From Nitrosomonas marina (GTDB lineage Bacteria > Pseudomonadota > Gammaproteobacteria > Burkholderiales > Nitrosomonadaceae), in assembly GCF_900110145.1 (NCBI RefSeq), contig NZ_FOCP01000002.1, forward strand, positions 124,001 through 188,000: a stretch of 64,000 nucleotides of DNA, read 5' to 3'. Shown here one piece after another: positions 8,538 to 18,176 of this stretch (position 1 is its first letter; the number at the start of each line of letters is the position of its first letter). Made by a program: the position numbers and the translations under genes. The notes beneath the pieces were generated by a model. That model saw nothing but the letters and a program-made list of their open reading frames with translations, was not told where the DNA came from and did no database searches.

Positions 8538-9974
8538 TTACTGCATTCGTAAATTTTTCAGATATGCCTGCAGGTCTTTCTTGATCTCTGGCGCTAACAG
8601 GTACAAACCGATAATGTTCGGTACCGCCATGGCAAAAACCATGGAATCGGTAAATAAAATGATGTTTGACAACTGTGTTGCTGACCCAATCACGATGAAC
8701 ACGCAATATAAAACCTTATAAATATTTTCGACAATGTCATACTCACCGAACAGATAAGTCGTACATTTCAAGCCATAATAGGACCATGAGATCATGGTAG
8801 AGTAAGCAAACAAGAAAACCGTCACCGATAACACGTAGGGAAACCACGAAATTCCTGCTGCAAAAGCGCGGGATGTCAGTTCTACACCTTCAATGCCGCT
8901 GCCTTCGATATAAGCCCCAGAAATTACGATAACAAGTGCTGTGATCATACAGATAACCACTGTATCTATAAAAGGTCCCAGCATACCCACCATACCCTGA
9001 CTGACGGGCACATCCGTCTTCACAGCGCTGTGCGCAATTGCGGACGACCCCAGGCCGGCCTCATTAGAAAAAGTGGCGCGTTGCACTCCCATCAGCAAGG
9101 CACCCATCAATGCTCCAACCCCCGCCTCCGGATATAATGCCATTTCTACGATAGTCTGCAACGCATCCGGTATCGTTTCATAATGTACTCCAATCACCAC
9201 TAGACCCGCTACAATGTAGATCATCGCCATTACCGGCACGACACTACTTGCCACCGCCGCAATCCATTTAATACCACCCAGAATCACCAGGCCGACCAGT
9301 AATGCCATAAAAATTCCAAATAGCCAGCCACGTTCGGCCAGAAAACCAGATTCACCGCCGCTGACAACCAAAGCCTGCTGGTATGCCTGATTTGCTTGAA
9401 ACAATCCACCGGCTCCAATAGTGCCGCCAACACAACACAGCGCAAAGAAACCAGCCATAAATCTGCCCAATCGGGGTTTGTGAAACTGATCAAAGGCCGC
9501 TCTGAGGTAGTACATGGGACCGCCCGAGATCGCTTCTGGATGTCGCTTAGACCCGTGCTGCCGGTATTTGACACCCAGTGTGACTTCTATGAATTTGGTA
9601 GACATACCGAAGACGCCCATGACCGACATCCATAATGCCGCACCTGGACCACCCACTGAAATAGCTACGGCCACACCAGCAATATTGCCCAAACCAACTG
9701 TTCCTGAGAGCGAGGTCATCAAAGCCTGGAATCGATTGATTTGGCCATCCACATCGTGCCGATCGTATTTGCCACGCAGCACATCGATACCGTGACGAAA
9801 ACAGCGAATATTAATAAAACCAAAATACACTGTAAAAAAAAGTGCAGCTGCAACCAGCCACACCAGAACCAGCTTGATTTCAGAATCAAGAAACGGAATG
9901 CTATAGAAAATAACCGCAGCAACGGAATTTGAAATCGGTTCAACAGCCGCATCGATGATTTTATCGATTTCCAT
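8538..9974 (-). CDS. Sodium:alanine/glycine symporter (AGCS family)
   Basis: The 478-residue protein has about ten membrane helices and typical AGCS signatures: GNIAGVAVAISVGGPGAALWM, KFIEVTLGVKYR, GGPMYYLR and the FSNEAGLGSSAIAHSAV block. It imports alanine or glycine with sodium or protons. The frame is open to 10055, but the ATG at 9974 with AGGAG 11 bases upstream matches homologues. No glycine riboswitch could be recognised upstream. Confidence 0.93.
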   Translation of the reverse strand: MEIDKIIDAAVEPISNSVAAVIFYSIPFLDSEIKLVLVWLVAAALFFTVYFGFINIRCFRHGIDVLRGKYDRHDVDGQINRFQALMTSLSGTVGLGNIAGVAVAISVGGPGAALWMSVMGVFGMSTKFIEVTLGVKYRQHGSKRHPEAISGGPMYYLRAAFDQFHKPRLGRFMAGFFALCCVGGTIGAGGLFQANQAYQQALVVSGGESGFLAERGWLFGIFMALLVGLVILGGIKWIAAVASSVVPVMAMIYIVAGLVVIGVHYETIPDALQTIVEMALYPEAGVGALMGALLMGVQRATFSNEAGLGSSAIAHSAVKTDVPVSQGMVGMLGPFIDTVVICMITALVIVISGAYIEGSGIEGVELTSRAFAAGISWFPYVLSVTVFLFAYSTMISWSYYGLKCTTYLFGEYDIVENIYKVLYCVFIVIGSATQLSNIILFTDSMVFAMAVPNIIGLYLLAPEIKKDLQAYLKNLRMQ

Positions 9975-10253
9975 GTAGATATTTACTCCTGTGGCCTGGC
10001 GCCGATCACGCTGCCCTGTGTGTTGCTGATCGAAATATATTGCCGAGCGATCCACGGTGGCTGCAGTGCATCAATCGATCCGAGTTCTCAGACATTATTA
10101 TTTTTGTGATCATTAAAAAGTAAAACAGAAAACCGTATATAACATTACCGGGTAATTGTTGTTTAAATCCACCAGCTAAAATGCTTCAATACTGGTAACG
10201 CCCGGACTCGATAAAAACAATTGCTACAGTAGTCACCAGGCATACCAAAACGC

Positions 10254-10367
10254 ATGCACTCAGCCGATACAAAATTTTACTATTGTGCCATATTTTTATG
10301 TTTAAGCATATTTGCTGCCTACAGTTACACAACAATCTTCAACACTGTATTTACCGGTTACAACTAA
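10254..10367 (+). CDS. Possible 37-residue membrane peptide in the 9975-10388 intergenic region
   Basis: The 414-base gap between the symporter and the nuclease holds one short plus-strand frame, ATG at 10254 to TAA at 10365. It encodes a short peptide with a single hydrophobic segment (YYCAIFLCLSIFAAYSYT). No clear ribosome binding site is seen and I know of no homologue. The frame could be chance. The rest of the gap presumably holds the divergent promoters. Confidence 0.2.
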   Translation: MHSADTKFYYCAIFLCLSIFAAYSYTTIFNTVFTGYN

Positions 10368-10388
10368 CTAAAAGAATGATTCAAGCTT

Positions 10389-11234
10389 ATGATGAACTTT
10401 AAACGCGCTCTATTTTTTTCATGCGCACTGCTGATCTTACTCTGCCTGAAAACCCCGACGGCCCTCGGCGCTGAAATCTTTCGCAGTGAAGACGCCTCCG
10501 GAAAAGTCACCTATTCTGATAAAGCAACTAATGGCGCAAAGCCAGTTCAGCTATCAGAGCGTACTTACCGGCACCTTCACCGGGTAAAAAAAGTCTATGA
10601 CGGCGACACCATTATTCTTGAGAACGGCAAACGTGTCAGGTTATTGGGCATCAATACACCCGAAATTGAAAGTCGTTATCGCGCAGGCGAACCTGGTGGA
10701 AAAATGGCCAAAGTATGGTTGCAGGAACGTCTTCAGGGACAGAAAGTATATCTGGAATACGATCTGGAGAAACAGGACAAATACAAACGGCTGCTTGCCC
10801 ATTTGTTTATGTCCGACGGTACGCATATCAACCTTGAATTGATCAAAAATGGCCTGGCTTTTGTGAATATTATGCCTCCGAATTTAAGACATGCCGCCCA
10901 ATTTGAGCGCGCCCAGTATCTCGCAGAACAACATAATCTGGGAATTTGGGGTATGGCGCGGTATCGCGCTCGGACACTGTCAACAATTGCAACTGACAAC
11001 CGCGGCTGGCGGCGCTACACTGGGGTACCTCGAGCCATTCATCAGAAAAAAAAATTTACTTATCTGTTTTTTTCCGACGAGTTCAGTATTCGTATAGACA
11101 ATAATCATATTGATCATTTTCATGATTTAACAGAATATCTGGGAGAAACGGTGGAAATCCGCGGCTGGGTTTCCAGGAGAAGTGAAAAATATTCAATTCA
11201 GATTCGTCACCCAAGTGCACTGATACGACTTTAA
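10389..11234 (+). CDS. Secreted thermonuclease-family (SNase-like) protein with DUF4124-like N-terminus
   Basis: The 281-residue protein has a signal peptide (about residues 1-27), a short DUF4124-like segment (EIFRSEDASGKVTYSDKA) and a staphylococcal-nuclease domain from about residue 60 to 200. Active-site features are present: VYDGDTI with calcium-binding aspartates, VRLLGINTPE with the catalytic arginine, and KYKRLLAHLF. The C-terminal ~75 residues resemble an extra OB-fold-like segment. It probably degrades nucleic acid in the periplasm or outside the cell. Two ATG codons lie in tandem (10389 and 10392). Confidence 0.88.
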   Translation: MMNFKRALFFSCALLILLCLKTPTALGAEIFRSEDASGKVTYSDKATNGAKPVQLSERTYRHLHRVKKVYDGDTIILENGKRVRLLGINTPEIESRYRAGEPGGKMAKVWLQERLQGQKVYLEYDLEKQDKYKRLLAHLFMSDGTHINLELIKNGLAFVNIMPPNLRHAAQFERAQYLAEQHNLGIWGMARYRARTLSTIATDNRGWRRYTGVPRAIHQKKKFTYLFFSDEFSIRIDNNHIDHFHDLTEYLGETVEIRGWVSRRSEKYSIQIRHPSALIRL

Positions 11235-11261
11235 AATCCGAATGTACCCGTTAGCTGGCAG

Positions 11262-11945
11262 TCAGAAACTGCCGTAACGTGAGCGTTTGCTCCAACTGAT
11301 TTTGGGAATAATCATCCCCAGTAGCAAACCGCCTAGCATCACCAGCGCTCCGGTGATAAACCAGTCTTTATCGTTATTGCTGCTAAGCGCACTGTATTCC
11401 GCCTGCAGTGTTTCCAGCTGTGATTTCGTTTCAACAAATTTCTGATGCAATTGCTTATTTTCCGCGTCAATCGCCAACACATTTGCCGCAGTACTTTTGA
11501 TATCGTGCAACTGCTGCTCCAGCTGATCTTTTTCCTGTTCCAGATGAGTAACCCGCTTATTAATCTTCTCATACTCAGTTTTAATCAGATTTGCCTGGCT
11601 ATGAATACTGCTGTTTTGAGGCTTCGTCTTGGTTATATGCTTGACCAGATGCTCCAGTTGAATCCTGGCTGCCGGTTCGCGCATGAGATAGCGGCTCAGC
11701 ACCCAGCCTTCTGCACCGCCATGTGTCCTGACTTTTGAGTATCCATTTTCCATATCCTGTTCCAGCAGTTCAAGTGATGTGCCGCTTTTCACCATGCGTT
11801 GAATAGCGTGTTTTCCGCTTGGGCCACTTCGCAGTGTAATTTCAAAACGATCAGTGACATAACGCTGCTCGGCCGCAACCGGTACAGAAAAAATCACATT
11901 GCCAGTAAAAAAAGCAAACAGTATGACGAGATAACTTATTTTCAT
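11262..11945 (-). CDS. SH3-domain, coiled-coil membrane protein (TIGR04211/YgiM-like)
   Basis: The 227-residue protein has a signal peptide (1-25), a bacterial SH3 domain (about 30-90; RYVTDRFEITLRSGPSG at its start, GGAEGWVLSRYLM at its end), a long coiled coil (about 105-195) and a C-terminal transmembrane helix followed by a basic tail (SKRSRYGSF). This is the architecture of E. coli YgiM and the TIGR04211 family, whose role is unclear, perhaps in the cell wall. The open frame extends to 12023, but the signal peptide begins at the ATG at 11945. It lies 80 bases downstream of sdhA, where sdhB would be expected. Confidence 0.85.
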   Translation of the reverse strand: MKISYLVILFAFFTGNVIFSVPVAAEQRYVTDRFEITLRSGPSGKHAIQRMVKSGTSLELLEQDMENGYSKVRTHGGAEGWVLSRYLMREPAARIQLEHLVKHITKTKPQNSSIHSQANLIKTEYEKINKRVTHLEQEKDQLEQQLHDIKSTAANVLAIDAENKQLHQKFVETKSQLETLQAEYSALSSNNDKDWFITGALVMLGGLLLGMIIPKISWSKRSRYGSF

Positions 11946-12025
11946 CGTTGATTGATATAAAACATTGAAGAGTTGATATTCGGACCCGGCAGAGTCGGGG
12001 GGCGGATATTCGCGATTATACAACG

Positions 12026-13789
12026 CTAGTAAGTTCTTTTTTGGGGGGGAAACGAATCCACTGTCAGCGGTTTAAGACGAACAGGCTTGTAATCAAGACG
12101 GCTATCTTCACTAAAAAACAGCGAATGTTTCAGCCATTTGTCATCATCTCGATCCGGATAATCGTCGCGCGCATGCGCACCTCGGCTTTCACGCCGCGCT
12201 TCGGCAGATACCATTGTTGCTATGGCAACCTCTTTCATATTATCGAGTTCCAATGCCTCGAAACGGGCCGTATTGAATATTTTGCTCTTATCCCTGATCT
12301 CAGTACAATTTACACGATCCGCCACTTCCCTGATTTTTTGTACGCCCTGTTTCAATGTATCCTCAAAACGAAATACGCCACAATAAGTCTGCATTGTCTT
12401 GCATAAGGCATCAGTTACCTGCGCAACGTTTTCACCATTCGTTTGGGTTTCCAGGCGTTCAAGTCTTGCCATCGTCATTTCGGTGGCGTCGCCAGGCAGA
12501 GGCTTGTGGTGCGTATTTCTTTTTAAATCCTCAATAATCTGATTGGCCGCTGCGCGACCAAAAACGATAATATCCAAAAGAGAATTCGTGCCAAGTCGAT
12601 TGGCGCCGTGCACCGAGACACAAGCACACTCACCTACCGCATAGAAACCTGTCACGATTTCTTCCGGTCCTGTTTTATAAGGGGCAACTACCTGCCCAAA
12701 AAAATTTGTCGGAATGCCACCCATCATATAATGTGCTGTCGGTACCACGGGAATGGGATCATGAATCGGATCGGCATGTGCGAATTTCATTGCAAGTTCT
12801 CGAATTCCGGGCAATCGGGTCTTGATGATATTTGCACCCAAATGATCAAGCTTCAGCAGCAGATGATCGTTTTCATTGCCACAGCCGCGCCCTTCCTTGA
12901 TCTCAATCGTCATTGCCCGTGCAACTACATCTCGACTGGCAAGGTCCTTGGCATTGGGAGCGTAACGCTCCATAAAACGCTCGCCATCCCGGTTAATCAG
13001 ATAACCGCCTTCTCCTCTTACCGCTTCGCTGATCAATACACCAACACCATGAATGCCGGTCGGATGAAATTGCCAGAATTCCATATCCTCAAGCGGAATG
13101 CCCGCACGTGCCGCAATACCCAGCCCGTCACCGGTATTCGTCAGCGCATTGGTATTCGCCTGAAAAATGCGCCCGCCACCACCGGTGGCGAATAAAGTGG
13201 CTTTTGCCTGCAAAACCATCACCTCACCGGTTTCCATTTCCATCGCTACGACACCCAACACATCGCCAATAAGGTCACGAACCAGATCCAGACACATCCA
13301 TTCGACAAAAAACTGGGTATTGGCACTAACATTGCGCTGATAGAGTGTATGGAGAAGCGCGTGACCGGTACGATCCGCGGCCGCGCAGGAGCGCGTGGCC
13401 TGCGCACCACCAAAATGCTGGGACTGACCTCCAAATGGGCGTTGGTAAATTTTTCCGTTCTCCAGACGATCAAACGGCATGCCATAATGCTCCAGCTCAT
13501 ACACCACTTCACTGGCCTGACGACACATGAATTCAATCGCGTCCTGATCCCCGAGATAATCGGAGCCCTTGACAGTATCATACATATGCCAGTGCCAGTG
13601 ATCATCTGTCACATTACCCAGTGAAGCCGCTATACCACCCTGTGCTGATACGGTATGCGACCGGGTTGGAAAAACCTTGGATAACACGGCAACCTTGAGC
13701 CCGGCCTCGGATAATTGCAATGCTGCACGCATACCCGCTCCGCCTGCGCCAACAATGACAACATCGAATTTTCTTGTTACAACCGCCAC
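12026..13789 (-). CDS. sdhA: Succinate dehydrogenase flavoprotein subunit
   Basis: The 587-residue subunit carries covalent FAD and oxidises succinate in the TCA cycle. It shows the FAD-binding [21 protein letters not shown], the flavinylation histidine region ([17 protein letters not shown]), the HPTGI substrate loop and REMRR-like catalytic residues further on. I use the GTG at 13789 (GGAG 6 bases upstream), which gives the standard SdhA N-terminus AVVTRKFD; the longer frame to 13843 would overlap sdhD. The sdhB iron-sulfur subunit does not follow. Confidence 0.96.
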   Translation of the reverse strand: MAVVTRKFDVVIVGAGGAGMRAALQLSEAGLKVAVLSKVFPTRSHTVSAQGGIAASLGNVTDDHWHWHMYDTVKGSDYLGDQDAIEFMCRQASEVVYELEHYGMPFDRLENGKIYQRPFGGQSQHFGGAQATRSCAAADRTGHALLHTLYQRNVSANTQFFVEWMCLDLVRDLIGDVLGVVAMEMETGEVMVLQAKATLFATGGGGRIFQANTNALTNTGDGLGIAARAGIPLEDMEFWQFHPTGIHGVGVLISEAVRGEGGYLINRDGERFMERYAPNAKDLASRDVVARAMTIEIKEGRGCGNENDHLLLKLDHLGANIIKTRLPGIRELAMKFAHADPIHDPIPVVPTAHYMMGGIPTNFFGQVVAPYKTGPEEIVTGFYAVGECACVSVHGANRLGTNSLLDIIVFGRAAANQIIEDLKRNTHHKPLPGDATEMTMARLERLETQTNGENVAQVTDALCKTMQTYCGVFRFEDTLKQGVQKIREVADRVNCTEIRDKSKIFNTARFEALELDNMKEVAIATMVSAEARRESRGAHARDDYPDRDDDKWLKHSLFFSEDSRLDYKPVRLKPLTVDSFPPQKRTY

Positions 13790-13790
13790 A

Positions 13791-14144
13791 TCAGCTCCAT
13801 AAAATTTCAACAGCCCACACCAGGTATACCAGCAGGGAGACAATTACCAGAATCTGCAGCGCCAGACGGACTGACACTGGCTTGATATAATCCATCAGCA
13901 CATTGCGAACACCCACCCAGGCATGCCACATTAATGAGACCAGAAAGAGAAATGAAGCAATTCGCATCCATTGATGACCGAAAATAGCCACCCACTTTGC
14001 CTGATCCAGCGGTGATGAAATCCAGACAACCACAGCAAACAAAATGATATAGGCTGTCATCAACACGGCTGTCACACGCTGCACCAGCCAGTCTTTTAAG
14101 CCGTAGTGCGCACCCGTAACAATACGGCCATTCTGTTTTACCAT
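13791..14144 (-). CDS. sdhD: Succinate dehydrogenase membrane anchor subunit D
   Basis: The 117-residue protein has three transmembrane helices. The segment [13 protein letters not shown], with the haem/quinone-pocket arginine, and [21 protein letters not shown], with the haem-ligand histidine, mark it as SdhD. The start at 14144 ([15 protein letters not shown]) agrees with betaproteobacterial homologues; the longer frame to 14270 would overlap sdhC deeply. It overlaps the sdhC stop by 7 bases. Confidence 0.93.
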   Translation of the reverse strand: MVKQNGRIVTGAHYGLKDWLVQRVTAVLMTAYIILFAVVVWISSPLDQAKWVAIFGHQWMRIASFLFLVSLMWHAWVGVRNVLMDYIKPVSVRLALQILVIVSLLVYLVWAVEILWS

Positions 14145-14530
14145 AAGGTAATTCCTACAGCCAGCGTCAACGTAACACTCACAGCCAGCACCCATTTGCT
14201 GCTTGCTCGCGCATGGGCAAGTGCGATGCCATAATGCAAATCTAACGCAAGATAGCGTATACCCGCACACAAATGATGCAAGCCAAACCAGACAAACATA
14301 AGAATCAGACCTTTTACGAGCGGGTTCTGTATAAGCGTGTGTAATGCCTCAAAACTATCTGCTGACTCAAGCAACATCTGCAGACCATAGAGCAACAGCG
14401 GTATACCCGGAAAAAAAAGCAAAACACCACTGATACGATGCATGATCGAAACGATGGCCGGTAATGGTTGACTGATTTTGAACAGATTGAGATGCTTGGG
14501 GCGTTGTTTTTTTAAAAGTTTCGCTTCCAT
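14138..14530 (-). CDS. sdhC: Succinate dehydrogenase cytochrome b556 subunit
   Basis: The 130-residue protein has three membrane helices. RPKHLNLFKISQPLPAIVSI with the following MHRISG is the SdhC signature, including the quinone-site serine and arginine, and the histidines of WFGLHHLCAGIRYL include the haem ligand. It is the first gene of sdhC-D-A. I chose the ATG at 14530 because the family begins near here (MEAK); an in-frame ATG at 14563 is possible. Confidence 0.94.
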   Translation of the reverse strand: MEAKLLKKQRPKHLNLFKISQPLPAIVSIMHRISGVLLFFPGIPLLLYGLQMLLESADSFEALHTLIQNPLVKGLILMFVWFGLHHLCAGIRYLALDLHYGIALAHARASSKWVLAVSVTLTLAVGITLW

Positions 14531-14871
14531 GCATGAAACCCTATTGTGATTGATGTAAAGCAATCCAGATGCGCTTCACTGCTAACAAGTTTAGTCTGTT
14601 ATACTTCATGATACAAGTCATAATATTTATACTGTGAAGGTTGACTGGATTAAATATGCACGTGTGAAAAAGCCGAATTTCGCTGATTTTGATTTACCGG
14701 AGTAAATGACTAACCCTTTGACTTTTGGTCGCAACAAACAGCGAGCGGTGTTCGTTTTACTATTTTTGTTCCAGTAAATGATGAAAATCTTTCGCTTACC
14801 AAACAAACGTGAAACTATTAAACCCTGTTAGAATATAAACAATCCAGAAAAAGCGTATTACCTAGCAGAAC
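14531..14871. other. Intergenic region between divergent sdhC and the Wzz-like gene
   Basis: These 341 bases are AT-rich and hold no convincing gene. They should contain the promoters for the sdh genes (minus) and for the polysaccharide gene (plus), which is preceded by no strong ribosome binding site. No terminator or regulator motif was recognised. Confidence 0.5.
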
Positions 14872-16857
14872 ATGTCTAACCGCTTACCTCAGGAAACAGT
14901 ATTTTCCGCCAATGATGCCAGCGAATACTGGCAATCACCCCGGCTTGACACAAGACCGTGGCATAAATCACGTCGATTTATCATTTTTACCATTGCCTTT
15001 GTGATCAGTATCGGGTTATCGCTAGGTTATGTATTTTTACGCTCACCTGTTTATCAAAGTTATGCGACACTCTTGACGGTTGCCAAAACTGCAATAGATT
15101 CACCCAGCAGCGATGCCGATATTCAACATGTTGCCATCCAGAAACAGATATTGCTGGGCTCCGAATTGCTGGCTGAAACGTCAAGACGTTTGCAGACTGT
15201 CAATAATCCAGGCAATCATATCCATCTAAATACAGGTGATATTCGGCAGATGCTCGATGTCAGGCCAGTCGCCGAAACCAACCTGATAGAAATGGTGGCC
15301 GAGGGAACCGACGCGAAGACATTACCCCTACTGATTAATACATGGATAGATGTATATCTGGATGCCAGAGCAGCAGAGGTCTCCCGTCTGCTGGGTGACA
15401 CCACTCAAATTATTCAGGACGAACTTGACGGGTTGACCAAAAAAATCCAGATCAAACGCGTCGAACTTGACCAATTCAGACATGAACATGATATTGCTTC
15501 CATTGAGCGTGAAGAAAACGAGGCACTGGCACGTTTGAAAGGACTGAACGAAGCGTTAAACGATGCCAGTGAAGATGAAGTCAAGGCCAAAGCGAAGCTG
15601 GATGCAATCAATAAAGCAATTGAACGCGGACAAGCCGTGGTACCGCAGGAAGACACGCGCACTCTGAGCCTGCTTGAAGACCGGGCACAGGAATTACGAC
15701 AGCAACTGGCGGAATTGAATCTCCGCTACACACAGGAATATCTTAACTTATCGCCTGCGCTCAAAGTCATACCCGAGCAACTCAGTGCGCTTGAAGCAGA
15801 AATCAAGCGCATGCGTCAGCACGGCCAGACGGTAGTTCAATCCGACGCGCAGCAGGAATATGCAGCGGCCAAGCAGACTGCCGATGAAATACGTCAGCAA
15901 CTCAATGTACATAAAAGAAAAGCGACCGCTTTTTCGAGCCGTTTCACAGAACATGAAGCATTAAAAGGTGATCTCGAAGCGCTGGAAGCACTTTTTCGTG
16001 AAACGCAGGAACGACTGGCTCAGATTGAAGCCAAATACGCAGGCAAATATCCCCAGGTTGATGTCATCGAACGCGCTTTTTTACCCGGCACACCCATCCG
16101 CCCTGATTATTTGCGCGATGCAGGAATCGCCTTAATCATCTCGATTATTTTCGGTCTGTTCTGTGTCTGGATCGCCGAATTTCTTACTCGAAAAACCGAG
16201 CCGAAACCGATCGTCAATCTGTCAGGCGTACATTTGTACGACCGTCGTATCAATCCGGATTCCCTGGAAATGCAGCGACAGCCTGTTGATGCCCTGCCGC
16301 AGCAGAACCCTGCCCTGAACACCCCGCTGCCACAGGAAATTTCCGCGCAGCAAATCAAAATGTTACTTCACAGTGCTGGTTACAGGGAAAAACTGTTGAT
16401 TGCACTGCTGCTCAGCGGCGCAACTTTGGATGAAATTGCAGCGATTAAACAGGAGGATATCGATTTTGACAAGAAAAGACTGACAATCCATGGCATGACA
16501 CCCAGAACAATACCGTTGAGCCCTGCCTTAAAATCGCTTTTTGAAAACACCGCCTGTAAATTGGTTCACTCATCCGGAGAGCCGTTGTCGGCAGAAGACC
16601 TGACTGCTTTACTTACTTGTGCAATTGCTGATGCAGACTTGTCTGATAACGGTGAAATCAGCGCCGGTGCACTGCGACATACTTACCTGGTTTATCTGGC
16701 CAGACAGGGCATCCGTCTTGCCGAACTTGAAGCAGTTGCGGGTTACATTCCACCGAAAGAACTGTCCAGCTACAGTAGCTTTCAGCCTGCCGGCCCCAGA
16801 CGGTCCAGTCAGGATATTGACTGGATTTATCCGCAATTACAACAAATCATGACATAA
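14872..16857 (+). CDS. Wzz/GumC-type polysaccharide co-polymerase fused to a degenerate tyrosine-recombinase-like domain
   Basis: The 661-residue protein has a transmembrane helix near residues 34-58, a long periplasmic coiled-coil region (about 180-400) and a second helix near 417-438 after a PIRPDYLRD motif. This is the layout of Wzz/GumC chain-length regulators. In Wzc-type proteins a tyrosine kinase follows; here residues about 488-650 instead resemble the catalytic domain of tyrosine recombinases: LLIALLLSGATLDEIAAIKQ, EDIDFDKKRLTIHG, IPLSPALKSLF, then ALRHTYLVYLARQGI. The first catalytic arginine (normally GLRxSEL) is Thr, the HxxR histidine is Gly and the later His/Trp is Tyr; the LRHT arginine and a tyrosine (SYSSF) remain. 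It is therefore probably not a recombinase but a cytoplasmic binding module. The gene is alone. Confidence 0.82.
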   Translation: MSNRLPQETVFSANDASEYWQSPRLDTRPWHKSRRFIIFTIAFVISIGLSLGYVFLRSPVYQSYATLLTVAKTAIDSPSSDADIQHVAIQKQILLGSELLAETSRRLQTVNNPGNHIHLNTGDIRQMLDVRPVAETNLIEMVAEGTDAKTLPLLINTWIDVYLDARAAEVSRLLGDTTQIIQDELDGLTKKIQIKRVELDQFRHEHDIASIEREENEALARLKGLNEALNDASEDEVKAKAKLDAINKAIERGQAVVPQEDTRTLSLLEDRAQELRQQLAELNLRYTQEYLNLSPALKVIPEQLSALEAEIKRMRQHGQTVVQSDAQQEYAAAKQTADEIRQQLNVHKRKATAFSSRFTEHEALKGDLEALEALFRETQERLAQIEAKYAGKYPQVDVIERAFLPGTPIRPDYLRDAGIALIISIIFGLFCVWIAEFLTRKTEPKPIVNLSGVHLYDRRINPDSLEMQRQPVDALPQQNPALNTPLPQEISAQQIKMLLHSAGYREKLLIALLLSGATLDEIAAIKQEDIDFDKKRLTIHGMTPRTIPLSPALKSLFENTACKLVHSSGEPLSAEDLTALLTCAIADADLSDNGEISAGALRHTYLVYLARQGIRLAELEAVAGYIPPKELSSYSSFQPAGPRRSSQDIDWIYPQLQQIMT

Positions 16858-17017
16858 TCATTGTTTATTTCCACAGAATTTAATACTGACTCCCGTCCCA
16901 GCAACGACATAAACGACAAACCATACACTGAACTTTCACCCTATTTATCCCTCATGATAAAATACATCCTGTACGTGAACTCTACATTCAGTCGATTGAT
17001 TCTGTAATTTTTTTGAA

Positions 17018-17221
17018 ATGATACATATCACAATCAATGGTGAAACCCGCCAGTTCAACCAGCCGATAAATATTGAACAGTTTGTTGACGAAAACAATTT
17101 AATAGGCAAACGAATCGCCATTGAACGAAACGGTGAAATTGTGCCACGCAGCCAGTTTGCCGAACAGTTTCTGGCTGACGGTGACTGCCTTGAAGTTGTC
17201 GTTGCTGTCGGTGGCGGCTAG
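17018..17221 (+). CDS. thiS: Sulfur carrier protein ThiS
   Basis: The 67-residue ubiquitin-like protein ends in VAVGGG. The terminal glycine is adenylated and thiocarboxylated to donate sulfur for the thiazole ring of thiamine. Length and C-terminus match the family, and thiG follows 137 bases downstream. No TPP riboswitch is visible in the 160 bases upstream. Confidence 0.93.
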   Translation: MIHITINGETRQFNQPINIEQFVDENNLIGKRIAIERNGEIVPRSQFAEQFLADGDCLEVVVAVGGG

Positions 17222-17358
17222 CACCGAATAATTCACCGTGATACCTGTCTGCATGCACCTTTTCCCGTACTGGTTGATCGTTGAAAATCTGAAAATTTTC
17301 GTATCGCGCAAATAACTGTTAGTTCACTCAATTATGATTCAACTCAATACAGTATTTC

Positions 17359-18153
17359 ATGGATAACCTTATCATTGCCGGAAAAACCTATTCTTCGAGA
17401 CTCCTGGTCGGCACAGGCAAATATAAAGATTTTTCAGAAACACGTGCGGCCATTGAAGCCAGCGGCGCGGAAATCATCACCGTTGCGATCCGCCGCACCA
17501 ACATCGGCCAACATGCCGACGAACCCAACCTGCTCGACAGCGTTCCCCCGTCTAAATATAGCCTGCTACCCAACACGGCGGGTTGTTACACGGTCGATGA
17601 CGCAGTCCGCACCTTACGCCTGGCCAGGGAGCTGCTCGACGGCCACACACTGGTCAAACTGGAAGTGCTAGGAGACCCTAGGACGCTATATCCAAACATC
17701 GTAGAAACGATCAAAGCAGCTGAAATACTGGTCAAGGAAGGCTTTGATGTAATGGTTTATACATCCGACGACCCGATTGCAGCCAGACAACTGGAAGAAA
17801 TCGGCTGCGTAGCCATTATGCCGCTGGCTTCATTAATCGGATCCGGTATGGGAATTCTGAATCCGTGGAATCTGCAAATCATAATTGACAACGCCAGCGT
17901 ACCGGTGCTCGTAGATGCCGGTGTCGGCACCGCATCCGATGCTGCCATAGCGCTGGAACTTGGCTGCGACGGCGTGCTGATGAATACAGCCATTGCCGCT
18001 GCACATAATCCGGTATTGATGGCGTCAGCAATGCGAAAAGCCGTCGAAGCAGGTCGTGAGGCCTATCTGGCCGGTCGCATGGCAAAAAAAATGTATACCG
18101 CCAGCCCGAGCTCTCCGGTTGAAGGCGTGATTGCCAGCGCACGATCACAGTAG
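17359..18153 (+). CDS. thiG: Thiazole synthase ThiG
   Basis: The 264-residue TIM-barrel enzyme condenses deoxyxylulose-5-phosphate, dehydroglycine and ThiS thiocarboxylate to the thiazole phosphate of thiamine. The active-site lysine is in [10 protein letters not shown], and the phosphate-binding [14 protein letters not shown] and the [12 protein letters not shown] block are intact. It is preceded by thiS and followed 23 bases later by trmB, the order found in many betaproteobacteria. Confidence 0.97.
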   Translation: MDNLIIAGKTYSSRLLVGTGKYKDFSETRAAIEASGAEIITVAIRRTNIGQHADEPNLLDSVPPSKYSLLPNTAGCYTVDDAVRTLRLARELLDGHTLVKLEVLGDPRTLYPNIVETIKAAEILVKEGFDVMVYTSDDPIAARQLEEIGCVAIMPLASLIGSGMGILNPWNLQIIIDNASVPVLVDAGVGTASDAAIALELGCDGVLMNTAIAAAHNPVLMASAMRKAVEAGREAYLAGRMAKKMYTASPSSPVEGVIASARSQ

Positions 18154-18176
18154 CCAGAGTAAAACCGCATCTGCTC

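Noticed and set aside
9975..10388. Glycine riboswitch before the alanine/glycine symporter
   Set aside because: No pair of conserved glycine-aptamer motifs could be recognised.
12608..13195. Plus-strand frame of 195 codons inside sdhA
   Set aside because: Antisense shadow of a highly conserved gene; composition is non-protein-like.
14872..16857. Active site-specific integrase or mobile element
   Set aside because: Catalytic residues are missing, the domain follows two membrane helices, and no attachment sites or neighbouring mobile genes are present.
16858..17017. TPP riboswitch before thiS
   Set aside because: The conserved CTGAGA and ACCTGA-type motifs are not found.
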